From Oceaniglobus indicus (GTDB lineage Bacteria > Pseudomonadota > Alphaproteobacteria > Rhodobacterales > Rhodobacteraceae), in the NCBI RefSeq assembly GCF_002751875.1, contig NZ_NMZM01000001.1, forward strand, positions 186,001-250,000: 64,000 bases of DNA. The letters are read 5' to 3'. The translations under genes were made by a program, and so were the position numbers. Positions 8,998-18,119 of this stretch are shown here, piece by piece. The notes beneath the pieces are model-generated. The model ran no database searches, had not been told where the DNA came from, and worked only from the letters and a program-made list of their open reading frames with translations. Numbering within the stretch: position 1 is the first letter of the stretch; the number at the start of each line of letters is the position of its first letter.

Positions 8998-11055
8998 CTA
9001 TCGGTTCCAGGGCCTTTCACCCAACTCCGACCGCGTCGCGACACGGCGCAGCGTTTGGCCGCTGACAACGAAGGCCAGGCCACCGGTCTCGCGAAGGATC
9101 CGTGCATCGATCACCTCGCAGCCGGTCGGCGGATCCGTTTCGTTGACGGCGGCCAGGATGACAAGGTTTGCCCCTTGGCAGGCCTCGCCCAGGCGTTGCG
9201 CCGCGCCCCGACCGCTCAGGTGGCTGACGTGCAGATCGCCGATCCGCAGGCGCGACAGACTGCCCAGGCTCTCAAACCCGGGCCGTTCGGCGGCCTCTTC
9301 CTGTACCGGAAGATCGCCGTCGTTCTCCAGCCAGCTTCGGGCGACGAAGCCATCGCCGCGAGGCTTGTTCAAGGCGCGGCCCTCGGGCGTCATGACGCCG
9401 ATCAACTTGCCGCTGGGCGATACCAGCAAGGCCGGGCGTTCCGTCTGGACCCAGAATATCAGCCCCAGAGCCACTGGTGCCACACCCGCCAGCCGGCCCC
9501 AACCGCGCCACAGGATCAGCCAGAGCGCGCCAAGCGCCATCAGCGGCAGCACGACCGCCTGGGGTGCGACGACATGGCCCAACGCCCCGGGGCGCGTTGC
9601 GATCCAGTGTGCCACGCCCAAGATCCACCGGATCGCCGGGTCCATCACCGCCAGCCCGATCCAGTCCAGACCGAACGGCGCGAGGACCGCAGCAAGGATG
9701 GCCCCGGGCATCACAACACTGCCCATCAAGGGCACGGAAACCAGGTTGGCCAACAGGCCGAAATGCGACACCATGTTGAAATGTGCCGCCGCGATGGGCG
9801 CCGTGGCAGCACCCGCCACCGCGGACGAGATGACGACCGCCATCACCGGGCGCAGAACCTTCGGCATCCTGCGTCCGTCAAATCCGTTCAGAATCCGGAA
9901 TACGCCAACCAGAGCGGTGGTTGCGGCGAACGACATCTGGAAACCGGGCTCCGTCAGGCTTTCCGGGCGCAGCATCAGCACGATGATCGCGGCGACCGCC
10001 ACAGCGCGCAGGGTCAGCGCGCGACGGTCCAGCAGGACCGCAACGAACATCACCGCCACCATGATGAAGGCCCGTTGCGTGGCGACGTTGCCGCCCGACA
10101 GCATCAGGTAAAGCGCCCCCGCCATCAGCGCCGCGATCGCGGCGATCTTCTTGAGCGGCCACACCAGGGCGACGGCGGGAAACAGCGCCAGCACCCCCCG
10201 GACGCCACCGAAGATCAGGCTGCATAAAAGCCCCATGTGCAGGCCCGAGATCGCCAACAGATGGGCCAGGTTGGACGCGCGCAGATCGGCCAGCGTCTCT
10301 TGCGACATGGCGGACCGGTCGCCGGTCGTGATCGCGGCAGCGAAAGCACCGACTTCACCGGGCAAATGCGCGCGTACGCGCGCGGAAATGGCCATCCGCC
10401 ACCGCGCCACGTCCACGAACCCGCCGGCCGGTTCGACCGCCAGAAGCGGACTTCGGGCATAGCCAACGGCGCCGAGTCCGCGAAACCACGCCATGCGCTG
10501 GAAATCGAAACCGCCCGGCTCGACCGGGCCGTCGGGCGCGGACAGGTGCGCCGTCACCATCACGGTCTTTCCCGGCTGCGGAACGGTGCCCGAATGGTCG
10601 CCATGGAGCGAGATGCGCACAAGGCCGGGCGTGCGCGCGGGATCGGTGTCATCCAGCACCACATCGGCCAAGGTCAGGCGCACGGCATCGCTGGCCGAGC
10701 GGTCCATCGCCACGATCCTTCCCTGCACCGGCCCGTAATAGCGGAAGGCAAGCACGGTGTCGCCCACGCTCCAGCAGCGCAGGCCGGCCACCAGCACGCC
10801 AACCCCGACCAGGACGATCGCCACGACGACAGGATGACGGGCCGGCCCGCGCCAGAGCAGTCCGGCGGTGGCAACGGCGACCCCGCCCGCGAGCGCGGCC
10901 CAGACCGGCGCCGCAGGTTCGCCGGGCAGCAGGAAATAGAAACCGATGCCGATCCCGAGGCAGACGGGAACCCATGGAAACAGCGCGCCGCGCTGACCAT
11001 CGATGACCGATGCCATATACCGCCACGGCGCCACTCTTGTTCTCGCCCCCGCCAT
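8998..11055 (-). CDS. comEC: ComEC/Rec2-family competence membrane channel
   Basis: Inner-membrane channel that brings single-stranded DNA into the cytoplasm in competent cells. The 685-aa protein has several N-terminal helices with the DUF4131/OB-like region (about 20-190), then the Competence domain marked by TGDRSAMSQETL, LAHLLAISGLHMGLL, GGNVATQRAFIM and the following helices (about 225-520). The C-terminus continues as about 150 soluble residues but I see no HxHxDH metallo-beta-lactamase motif, so the nuclease-like domain of Bacillus ComEC is degenerate or absent. The ATG at 11055 is used; an internal ATG at 11016 is possible. It is divergent from gltX. Confidence 0.88.
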   Translation of the reverse strand: MAGARTRVAPWRYMASVIDGQRGALFPWVPVCLGIGIGFYFLLPGEPAAPVWAALAGGVAVATAGLLWRGPARHPVVVAIVLVGVGVLVAGLRCWSVGDTVLAFRYYGPVQGRIVAMDRSASDAVRLTLADVVLDDTDPARTPGLVRISLHGDHSGTVPQPGKTVMVTAHLSAPDGPVEPGGFDFQRMAWFRGLGAVGYARSPLLAVEPAGGFVDVARWRMAISARVRAHLPGEVGAFAAAITTGDRSAMSQETLADLRASNLAHLLAISGLHMGLLCSLIFGGVRGVLALFPAVALVWPLKKIAAIAALMAGALYLMLSGGNVATQRAFIMVAVMFVAVLLDRRALTLRAVAVAAIIVLMLRPESLTEPGFQMSFAATTALVGVFRILNGFDGRRMPKVLRPVMAVVISSAVAGAATAPIAAAHFNMVSHFGLLANLVSVPLMGSVVMPGAILAAVLAPFGLDWIGLAVMDPAIRWILGVAHWIATRPGALGHVVAPQAVVLPLMALGALWLILWRGWGRLAGVAPVALGLIFWVQTERPALLVSPSGKLIGVMTPEGRALNKPRGDGFVARSWLENDGDLPVQEEAAERPGFESLGSLSRLRIGDLHVSHLSGRGAAQRLGEACQGANLVILAAVNETDPPTGCEVIDARILRETGGLAFVVSGQTLRRVATRSELGERPWNR

Positions 11056-11110
11056 TGTCTAGACCGCCCTTGACCCTAGCCACACCACGGTTTCCAGAAA
11101 GTTAACGCCC

Positions 11111-12514
11111 ATGCCCCAGCCCGTTGTCACCCGCTTTGCGCCTTCGCCCACGGGGTATCTGCACATCGGCGGCGCACGCACGGCGTTGTTCAACTGGCTT
11201 TATGCCAAGGCCGAGGGCGGAACGTTCCTTCTTCGGATCGAGGATACCGATCTGGCCCGTTCGGACGCCGATGCCACCGCGGCAATTTTTCAGGGGTTGC
11301 GGTGGCTTGGACTTGAGTGGGACGGCGACGCGGTCAGCCAGTCGGCCAACCGTCCGCGCCATATCGAGGTCGCGCAGCAGATGCTGGCCGCCGGCACCGC
11401 CTACAAGTGTTTCGCCACGCCGGAAGAGATCGAGACCGCGCGCGAAGCCGCGCGGGCCGAGGGACGCTCGACACTCTATCGCTCGCCCTGGCGCGACGCC
11501 GATCCGGCGACCCATCCTGACGCCTCCTTCGCCATTCGCGTCAAGGCCCCGCTGGATGGCACCACCGTTATCGCGGACCGCGTGCAGGGTGACGTGACGA
11601 TCCGCAACGATCAGCTGGACGACATGATCGTCCTGCGCTCGGACGGCACGCCCACCTATATGCTGGCGGTCGTCGTGGACGACCACGACATGGGCGTGAC
11701 CCACGTGATCCGGGGGGACGATCACCTGAACAATGCCGCGCGCCAGATGCTGGTATACCGCGCGATGGGTTGGGACGTGCCGGTCTGGGCGCACATCCCG
11801 CTGATTCACGGCGAGGACGGCAAGAAGCTGTCCAAGCGTCACGGCGCGTTGGGTGTGCATGAATACCAGGCCCAAGGATACCCGGCCGCGGCCATGCGCA
11901 ATTACCTTGCACGGTTGGGCTGGGGCCATGGCAACGACGAGGTGTTCACGACCGAGCAGGCCATCTCGTGGTTCGGGCTCGAGGGAATCGGCAAGGCGCC
12001 GGCGCGCCTGGACGCCAAGAAGCTGGCCCATCTGTCGGGCCAGCATATCGCGATGATGGACGACGCCGCGCTGGTGTCCGAGATTGCCGAATATCTGCAG
12101 GTGGCCGGCCTGCCGGCGCTTGCCGAAGATCAGGCGCGGGATTTGGAAAATGCGATGTATTGTCTCAAGGACCGTGCCAAGTCTTTTCCCGATATCCTTG
12201 AAAAGGCGCATTTTTGTCTGACGTCACGTCCGATCGAGCCGGATTCGAAGGCCGCCAAACTGCTGGACGAGGCGGCGCGCCAAAGGCTGGGTGAATTGAC
12301 GCCGCATCTGCAAGACGCTATTTGGACACGCGATGATCTGGAGAACAGGATCGCCGCGTTTGCAGAACAGCAGGGCGTAGGTCTGGGAAAGCTCGCTCAA
12401 CCCTTGCGTGCCGTTCTTGCCGGACGTACCGCGACACCCAGCGTGTTCGACATGATGCTCGTCATTGGACGCGAGGAAACTCTTGCCCGATTGGCGGATT
12501 TTACCAGCGCGTGA
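11111..12514 (+). CDS. gltX: Glutamyl-tRNA synthetase
   Basis: Class I synthetase that charges tRNA-Glu, the donor for C5-type reactions and, in many alphaproteobacteria, for Gln-tRNA through transamidation. The 467-aa product has the HIGH motif in [12 protein letters not shown] (HIGG at residues 18-21) and the KMSKS-type loop KLSKR at 239-243. The middle contains [19 protein letters not shown], typical of GluRS. The C-terminal anticodon-binding region is complete. It is divergent from comEC with a 55-bp spacer and followed by gltA after 79 bp. Confidence 0.95.
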   Translation: MPQPVVTRFAPSPTGYLHIGGARTALFNWLYAKAEGGTFLLRIEDTDLARSDADATAAIFQGLRWLGLEWDGDAVSQSANRPRHIEVAQQMLAAGTAYKCFATPEEIETAREAARAEGRSTLYRSPWRDADPATHPDASFAIRVKAPLDGTTVIADRVQGDVTIRNDQLDDMIVLRSDGTPTYMLAVVVDDHDMGVTHVIRGDDHLNNAARQMLVYRAMGWDVPVWAHIPLIHGEDGKKLSKRHGALGVHEYQAQGYPAAAMRNYLARLGWGHGNDEVFTTEQAISWFGLEGIGKAPARLDAKKLAHLSGQHIAMMDDAALVSEIAEYLQVAGLPALAEDQARDLENAMYCLKDRAKSFPDILEKAHFCLTSRPIEPDSKAAKLLDEAARQRLGELTPHLQDAIWTRDDLENRIAAFAEQQGVGLGKLAQPLRAVLAGRTATPSVFDMMLVIGREETLARLADFTSA

Positions 12515-12593
12515 TGGGCCGATCCGGGTCGTCCGCGTCAACAACAGATGAACCCGCCATGGGCGGGAACACCCCGACAAGGAAGGATTCGCA

Positions 12594-13889
12594 ATGGCAG
12601 ACACCTCGAAAACCGCGACGCTGACGTTCGGCGACAAGAGCATCGAATTGCCGGTGCTCGAGGGCACCGCCGGTCCGAACGTGATCGACATCCGCAAGCT
12701 CTATGGTCAGGGCGGTGTCTTCACCTACGATCCCGGTTTCACGTCCACCGCCGCCTGCGACAGCGAAATCACTTACATCGACGGTGACGAGGGCATCCTG
12801 CTGCACCGCGGCTATCCCATCGACCAGCTGGCGGAAAAGTCGCATTTCCTCGAGGTGTGCTACCTGCTGCTCTACGGCGAACTGCCGACCGGCGAGCAGA
12901 TCGAAAAGTTCGAGCATCTGGTGACCAATCACACCATGATCCACGAACAGATGCACTATTTCTTCCGTGGATTCCGGCGCGATGCGCATCCGATGGCAAC
13001 CATGGTGGGTGTGGTCGGCGCGATGTCGGCGTTCTATCACGACAGCACCGATATCAGCGACGAACACCAGCGCGAGGTCGCATCGATCCGCCTGATCGCC
13101 AAGATGCCGACGATCGCCGCCATGGCCTATAAATACTCGATCGGTCAGCCCTTCGTTTATCCGCGCAACGATCTGGATTACGCGTCGAACTTCCTTCGGA
13201 TGTGCTTTTCCGTCCCGGCCGAGGAATACCAGGTCAACCCGATCCTCAGCCGTGCGATGGACCGGATCTTCACGCTGCATGCGGATCACGAACAGAATGC
13301 CTCGACCTCGACCGTCCGGCTGGCCTCGTCATCGGGTGCCAACCCCTTCGCCTGCATTGCGGCCGGCATCGCCTGTCTGTGGGGTCCGGCCCACGGCGGC
13401 GCCAACCAGGCCTGCCTGGAAATGCTGCGCGAAATCGGGACGGTTGACCGCATTCCCGAATACATCGCCCGCGCCAAGGACAAGAACGATCCGTTCCGCC
13501 TGATGGGCTTTGGCCACCGCGTCTACAAGAACTTCGATCCGCGTGCGACGGTGATGAAGAAGTCGGCCGACGAAGTGCTGGAGCTGATGGGGATCGAGAA
13601 CAACCCCACCCTTCAGGTGGCCAAGGAGCTGGAACGCCTGGCGCTGGAAGATCCGTATTTCGCGGAAAAGAAGCTGTATCCGAACGTCGATTTCTACTCG
13701 GGCATCATCCTGGACGCCATGGGATTCCCCACATCCATGTTCACGCCGATCTTCGCGCTGGCGCGCACCGTCGGCTGGATCTCGCAGTGGAAGGAACAGA
13801 TCTCCGACCCGCAGCTGAAAATCGGCCGCCCGCGCCAGTTGTACCAGGGCCCGACCCAGCGCGACTATGTCGACGTCGAGAACCGCTGA
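12594..13889 (+). CDS. gltA: Citrate synthase (type II)
   Basis: Condenses oxaloacetate and acetyl-CoA in the first TCA-cycle step. The 431-aa protein matches the hexameric, NADH-sensitive Gram-negative type in length and order: N-terminal beta domain with [20 protein letters not shown], then LLLYGELPT, the [14 protein letters not shown] block, [10 protein letters not shown], and the active-site GFGHRVYK (His308), with the catalytic Asp in NVDFYSG. The ATG at 12594 follows AAGGAAGG. A compact hairpin (13927-13949) closes the unit. Confidence 0.96.
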   Translation: MADTSKTATLTFGDKSIELPVLEGTAGPNVIDIRKLYGQGGVFTYDPGFTSTAACDSEITYIDGDEGILLHRGYPIDQLAEKSHFLEVCYLLLYGELPTGEQIEKFEHLVTNHTMIHEQMHYFFRGFRRDAHPMATMVGVVGAMSAFYHDSTDISDEHQREVASIRLIAKMPTIAAMAYKYSIGQPFVYPRNDLDYASNFLRMCFSVPAEEYQVNPILSRAMDRIFTLHADHEQNASTSTVRLASSSGANPFACIAAGIACLWGPAHGGANQACLEMLREIGTVDRIPEYIARAKDKNDPFRLMGFGHRVYKNFDPRATVMKKSADEVLELMGIENNPTLQVAKELERLALEDPYFAEKKLYPNVDFYSGIILDAMGFPTSMFTPIFALARTVGWISQWKEQISDPQLKIGRPRQLYQGPTQRDYVDVENR

Positions 13890-13926
13890 GTCCCGGACGG
13901 TTCCGACGATCCCCGGCAATCGAACG

Positions 13927-13949
13927 GGCCCCGGACAATGTCCGGGGCC
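13927..13949 (+). terminator. Hairpin downstream of gltA
   Basis: A 10-bp perfect stem (GGCCCCGGAC / GTCCGGGGCC) with a 3-nt loop, followed only by TGTTGCGTCTT. The U-tract is poor, so it may be a weak or bidirectional terminator between gltA and the convergent enoyl-CoA hydratase gene. Confidence 0.55.
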
Positions 13950-13985
13950 TGTTGCGTCTTACGCCATGGATGACAGGTTCCGCCC

Positions 13986-14762
13986 CTAGTGCCCTTCGTA
14001 TTTCGCCGGACGCTTTTCGAGGAACGCCATCACCCCTTCGCGGAAATCGTGCGACGTGCCGCAATCGCCCTGCAACCGCGCCTCAAGCGCCAGTTGATCG
14101 TCCAGCGTGTTGTCGAAACTGCCGCGGAGGGCAGCCTTGATGTGGCGATAGGCCAGCGTCGGGCCCTGGGCCAGTTTCAGCGCGCGGTCGTGCCAGTGAT
14201 TGGCGAAATCGGCGTCGGCCACCGCCTCCCAGATCATGCCCCAGTCGGCGGCCTCGCGCGCACTGATCGGTTCCGCGAACAGCGCGGCACCCATGGCCTT
14301 GGCCGCACCCATCTGGCGTGGCAGCCAATAGGTTCCGCCGGCATCGGGGATCAACCCGATCCGCGTGAACGCCTGAAGGAACACGGCGGATTCGCAAGCG
14401 ATCACCACGTCACACGCCAGCGCCAGATTGGCCCCCGCTCCCGCGGCCGCGCCATTCACGGCACAGATCGTCGGGATCGGACAGTCGAAGATCGCCTTCA
14501 GCATCGGCACGTATTCTTCGCGCAGCGTGCGTTCCAGATCCATGGTGGCCGCGTTGCCGCCATCGCCCAGATCCTGGCCCGAACAGAACGCGCGCCCTTC
14601 GCCGGTCATCACCAGAACGCGGGCGCGGGTTGCCGCATCCTTGACGGCGTGCAGGATCTCGGCGCGCATCGCTGTGTTCAGCGCGTTCATCACCTGCGGG
14701 CGGTTCAACGTCAGTGTGGCAATGTCGTTCTCGACGGTCAGGCGGATCGTGTCATAGTGCAT
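13986..14762 (-). CDS. Enoyl-CoA hydratase/isomerase family protein, PaaG-like
   Basis: A 258-aa crotonase-fold protein. It carries the oxyanion-hole segments GRAFCSGQDLGD (about 67-78) and AVNGAAAGAGANLALACDVVIA (about 107-128, both Gly-rich turns), then GLIPDAGGTYWLPR and AADWGMIWE. These blocks resemble E. coli PaaG, the ring-epoxide isomerase of phenylacetate catabolism (GQDL, GLIPDCGGT, WGMIW), more than fatty-acid FadB. However, no other paa gene is near, and it sits after ccmH, so the real substrate may be another acyl-CoA. The ATG at 14762 is chosen because it gives the family N-terminus; the upstream frame extension is not protein-like. Confidence 0.8.
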   Translation of the reverse strand: MHYDTIRLTVENDIATLTLNRPQVMNALNTAMRAEILHAVKDAATRARVLVMTGEGRAFCSGQDLGDGGNAATMDLERTLREEYVPMLKAIFDCPIPTICAVNGAAAGAGANLALACDVVIACESAVFLQAFTRIGLIPDAGGTYWLPRQMGAAKAMGAALFAEPISAREAADWGMIWEAVADADFANHWHDRALKLAQGPTLAYRHIKAALRGSFDNTLDDQLALEARLQGDCGTSHDFREGVMAFLEKRPAKYEGH

Positions 14763-14830
14763 CGGGGTTCCTTTCGCGGCCTGCCCCGACCATGGCGCGC
14801 GCGGTCCGCTGCGCAAAGAGGAACGCTCCG

Positions 14831-15283
14831 TCACCGGCCCAATATGCGGTCCAACCTTGCCTGTTCGTCCGCACTCAGCGGCTGTTCGGGCGGCAGCCGG
14901 CGGCGGCGGCGCAGATAGAGGGCGGCGACGGCACCCGCCCCCAAAAGCATCGTCGGACCCGCCAGCCACAGGATCAGGGTCGATCCATTCGCGGGCGGGT
15001 TCAGCAGCACGTATTCGCCATAGCGATCGACCACGAAGGCGATCACCTGTTCGTCGGTATCGCCCGCCACCAGGCGTTCACGCACCAGCACACGCAGATC
15101 GGCGGCCAGCCCGGCATCGCTTTCGTCGATGTTCTCGTTCCGGCAGACAAGACAGCGCAGGTTCTGCGACAGATCGCGCGCCCGCGATTCCAGAACCGGA
15201 TCGTCAAGCATCTCGTCCGGTTGAACGGCAAAAGCGGGTGGCGCCAACAGCACCGCGCACAGGATCAGCGCGCGCCCGGTCAT
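14831..15283 (-). CDS. ccmH: Cytochrome c-type biogenesis protein CcmH
   Basis: Membrane-anchored periplasmic thioreductant that keeps the apocytochrome CxxCH cysteines reduced for heme attachment. The 150-aa protein has an N-terminal signal sequence (about 1-19, ending PPAFA), the conserved LRCLVCRNENI motif with Cys44 and Cys47, and a transmembrane anchor at about 101-122. It overlaps the ccmF stop by 4 bp (ATGA), so translation is probably coupled. It lacks the C-terminal TPR part found in fused enterobacterial CcmH; that role (CcmI) would be elsewhere. Confidence 0.93.
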   Translation of the reverse strand: MTGRALILCAVLLAPPAFAVQPDEMLDDPVLESRARDLSQNLRCLVCRNENIDESDAGLAADLRVLVRERLVAGDTDEQVIAFVVDRYGEYVLLNPPANGSTLILWLAGPTMLLGAGAVAALYLRRRRRLPPEQPLSADEQARLDRILGR

Positions 15284-17250
15284 TCCGCCGGCACCGCATC
15301 GGCGCGGCGGCGGCTGGCCCCCGCGGCCACCCGGTGGCGCCGGTCGGACAGCGACAGACCACCGCCAAGCGCCATGATGATGCAGCCGGCCCAGATCCAG
15401 TTGGCAAACGGCTTGATATACGTCCGCACGGCCCAGCCGCCCGCATCCTGAGGATCGCCGATCACCACGTAGAGATCGCGCCAGACACCGTTGGAAATGG
15501 CCGCTTCAGTGGTCGGCATGGCCTGAACGGGATAGAACCGTTTCTCGGGCGTCAGGCGCAGGGTGTTGCCGCCCCGCGTCAGCGCGATCGTGGCCAGCGT
15601 CGATTGGTAATTCGGCCCCTGCACCTCGCGCACGTCCTCGAGGGTGACGGTGTAGGCGCCGACCTCGAACGGTTCGCCCACCTGCGCGATGCGGATATCC
15701 TCGGTCTGCCAGGCGGTCATGGCACAGATGCCGAAGATCGTGATGGCAAAGCCGAAATGCGCGGTCGATTTGCCCCATTCGGCCCGCGGCAGGTGGATCA
15801 ACCGGCGCGCCCGGCTGGCGAAATCGCCGCGCCCGGCCTTGACCCACAGATCGGCGATCACGCCGAAGGTCACCCAAAGTGTCAGGATCAGACCGACGGG
15901 GGCCAGAAACGCGCGCCCGGTCTGCATCGTCCAGACCAGCGCGCCGGCCGCAATGCTCAGCGCCAGCGCGCCCCAGAGCGGGCGCATGACCCGGCCGATC
16001 CGCGCCCGTTTCCATGGCATCAGCGCGCCCAGCGGCAGGATCATCGCCAGCGCCACCATGAACGGCGTGAACGCGGCGTTGAAGAACGGCGCCCCCACCG
16101 ACAGCTTGCGCGCGAACAGAAGGTCCGCGATCAAGGGCCAGAGGGTGCCGACGAACACGACGAAACACGCCACGGTCAGCAGGATGTTGTTCGCCACCAG
16201 CGCGGATTCGCGGCTGAACGTGGAAAACACTCCCTTCGCCTCCATCGCGCTGGCGCGGGCGGCGAACAGCGTCAGCGCGCCGCCCATGAACACCGCCAGG
16301 ATCAGCAGGATGAAGACCCCCCGCTCGGGATCATTGGCGAACGCGTGCACAGATGTCAGCACGCCCGAGCGCACGATAAACGTGCCGATCAGCGAAAATC
16401 CGAACGCCAGGATCGCCAGCAGGATGGTCCAGCTTTTCAGTGCCTCGCGCTTTTCCACCACGATGGCGGAATGCAGCAGCGCGGCCGAGATCAGCCACGG
16501 CATGAAGGATGCGTTCTCGACCGGATCCCAGAACCAGAAACCGCCCCAGCCCAGCTCGTAATAGGCCCACCACGATCCCAGCGCGATGCCGATGGTCAGG
16601 AAGATCCAGGCGGCCAGGGTCCAGGGCCGCACCCACCGGCCCCAGGCGGCATCGACCCGCCCTTCCAGAAGCGCGGCGACCGCGAAGGCAAAGGTCATGG
16701 AAAGACCGACATAGCCCAGATACAAAAACGGCGGATGAAACGCCAAACCCGGATCCTGCAACAACGGATTCAGATCCTGACCGTCGAACGGCGGCGTGCC
16801 AAGCCGCACAAACGGGTTCGAGGTGAACAGCAGGAACGCCAGGAACGCGACCCCGATGAATCCCTGCACCGCCAGCACGCGCGCGCGCAGGGTATCGGGC
16901 AGGTTGCCACCGAACCACGCGGCACAGGCGCCGAACACCGCAAGGATCAGGCACCACAGCAAAAGCGAACCCTCGTGATTGCCCCAGACCCCGGCCACCT
17001 TGTACAGCATCGGCTTCAGGGTGTGCGAGTTCTCGACAACAAGGCGCAAGGAGAAATCGGACGTCACGAAGGCATGCATCAGCGCACCGAAGGAAAACGC
17101 GACCAGCACCGCCTGGGCCTTGGCCGCGGGTTCGCCGGCCGCCATCCAGCCGGCCCATCTGTTGTGCGCACCGACAAGGGGCACGATCGTCTGCACAAGC
17201 GCGACCATCAGGGCGAGGATCAGCGCGAAATGTCCGAGTTCTGTAATCAT
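15280..17250 (-). CDS. ccmF: Heme lyase subunit CcmF
   Basis: Large membrane subunit of the System I heme ligation complex (CcmF-CcmH-CcmI), which takes heme from holo-CcmE and attaches it to apocytochromes in the periplasm. At 656 aa it has the family length, with about 14-15 predicted helices. The tryptophan-rich WWD heme-binding signature is visible as GWGGFWFWDPVENASFMPW. A large periplasmic loop follows near the C-terminus. It is followed by ccmH with a 4-bp overlap. Its usual upstream partner ccmE is here separated from it by the endolysin-holin cassette. Confidence 0.95.
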   Translation of the reverse strand: MITELGHFALILALMVALVQTIVPLVGAHNRWAGWMAAGEPAAKAQAVLVAFSFGALMHAFVTSDFSLRLVVENSHTLKPMLYKVAGVWGNHEGSLLLWCLILAVFGACAAWFGGNLPDTLRARVLAVQGFIGVAFLAFLLFTSNPFVRLGTPPFDGQDLNPLLQDPGLAFHPPFLYLGYVGLSMTFAFAVAALLEGRVDAAWGRWVRPWTLAAWIFLTIGIALGSWWAYYELGWGGFWFWDPVENASFMPWLISAALLHSAIVVEKREALKSWTILLAILAFGFSLIGTFIVRSGVLTSVHAFANDPERGVFILLILAVFMGGALTLFAARASAMEAKGVFSTFSRESALVANNILLTVACFVVFVGTLWPLIADLLFARKLSVGAPFFNAAFTPFMVALAMILPLGALMPWKRARIGRVMRPLWGALALSIAAGALVWTMQTGRAFLAPVGLILTLWVTFGVIADLWVKAGRGDFASRARRLIHLPRAEWGKSTAHFGFAITIFGICAMTAWQTEDIRIAQVGEPFEVGAYTVTLEDVREVQGPNYQSTLATIALTRGGNTLRLTPEKRFYPVQAMPTTEAAISNGVWRDLYVVIGDPQDAGGWAVRTYIKPFANWIWAGCIIMALGGGLSLSDRRHRVAAGASRRRADAVPAE

Positions 17251-17320
17251 GGGCGCACAGTAACCTGCGCGCGCATCGACGCCAATACGGGTTACGCAAA
17301 CGTGCGTCGATGCCGCAGGA

Positions 17321-17527
17321 TCAGCGCAGGCTCAGCCCTTCCTGCATTGCGAAGGCGAGGACCGACAGAACGATGGCGCCGATGATCAGGCGAACCAGCC
17401 ATTTCAGCGTATCCTCGATCGCCGCAAGCCGCTTTTCGACGTTCAGGCGGTGCACTTCCTCGACCGCCTGACGGGTTTCGGTGGCGGTCAGACGGGCCTC
17501 GATGACATTGCGCCAGACGTCATCCAT
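17321..17527 (-). CDS. XhlA-like small lysis-associated membrane protein
   Basis: A 68-aa product starting at the ATG at 17527: an amphipathic, coiled-coil-like N-terminal half (IEARLTATETRQAVEEV, NVEKRLAAIEDTLK) followed by one transmembrane helix (LVRLIIGAIVLSVLAFA). This is the architecture of the phage hemolysin XhlA family, which works with holins and endolysins. The start codon overlaps the end of the holin gene by 8 bp, implying coupled translation. The frame is open further upstream, but that part is Pro/Arg-rich and overlaps the holin tail. A spanin-like role is possible; function is inferred from position and shape. Confidence 0.65.
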   Translation of the reverse strand: MDDVWRNVIEARLTATETRQAVEEVHRLNVEKRLAAIEDTLKWLVRLIIGAIVLSVLAFAMQEGLSLR

Positions 17528-18119
17528 GGCCCGCGCGCCAGTCATCGAGGGCCGCATTGCCGTCCGGCGCGGCTCGGGGCCGGGGGGCGGCCCGCCGGGG
17601 CGGCGTGGAACGGCCGTTCGATGCAAGGTGTTCTTCCGGTTCATGGCCCCGCTCCTGTCGTATCCCGTCCAGTTCCTTCAACGCCTGGATCGCTTCGGGG
17701 GCGCGGACCATCGTCGTGGCGACATCGCGCTGAAACGCCTGCCCCTTGGCCTGGTGCCGTGCGCCGAAATAGAACGACACGATCGCCCCCAGAAGCCACC
17801 AAAGCGGTTCGGGCACCACCGACAGCCCCACCATGCGTTCGGCAAACCACAGCGGATCCCACATCGCCGCGCCGAACAGCCCGACGGTGCCCAGTGCCAT
17901 GGCCGGGCGCGGAATGCGGTTGATGCCGTCCATGACGGAATCGAACCGGCCGGTGCGCGCACGCTGGAATTCGGCGGCGAATTGTGCCAGGGCGGCGGCG
18001 TTGAGGTCGGCATGGCGCTGGCTGGCGGCCTCGGCATTCTCGCGGAACACCTCGGCGGTTTCGACGATCACGTTGCGCTGTGAAAACAGCAAGCCCATCA
18101 GGCGGTCGATCAGTCCCAT
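17520..18119 (-). CDS. Holin, GTA-release type (3TM holin family)
   Basis: A 199-aa protein with a charged N-terminus, hydrophobic segments at about 74-95 (MALGTVGLFGAAMW) and 106-122 (WWLLGAIVSFYFGA), and a long soluble Pro/Arg-rich tail. Length, order and the RPAMALGT start of the membrane region fit the holin family first linked with gene-transfer-agent release in Rhodobacter capsulatus, where the holin follows an endolysin gene just as here. It would form membrane lesions that let the endolysin reach the wall. It overlaps the endolysin gene by 10 bp and the XhlA-like gene by 8 bp, so the three form one translationally coupled cassette. Confidence 0.8.
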   Translation of the reverse strand: MGLIDRLMGLLFSQRNVIVETAEVFRENAEAASQRHADLNAAALAQFAAEFQRARTGRFDSVMDGINRIPRPAMALGTVGLFGAAMWDPLWFAERMVGLSVVPEPLWWLLGAIVSFYFGARHQAKGQAFQRDVATTMVRAPEAIQALKELDGIRQERGHEPEEHLASNGRSTPPRRAAPRPRAAPDGNAALDDWRAGHG

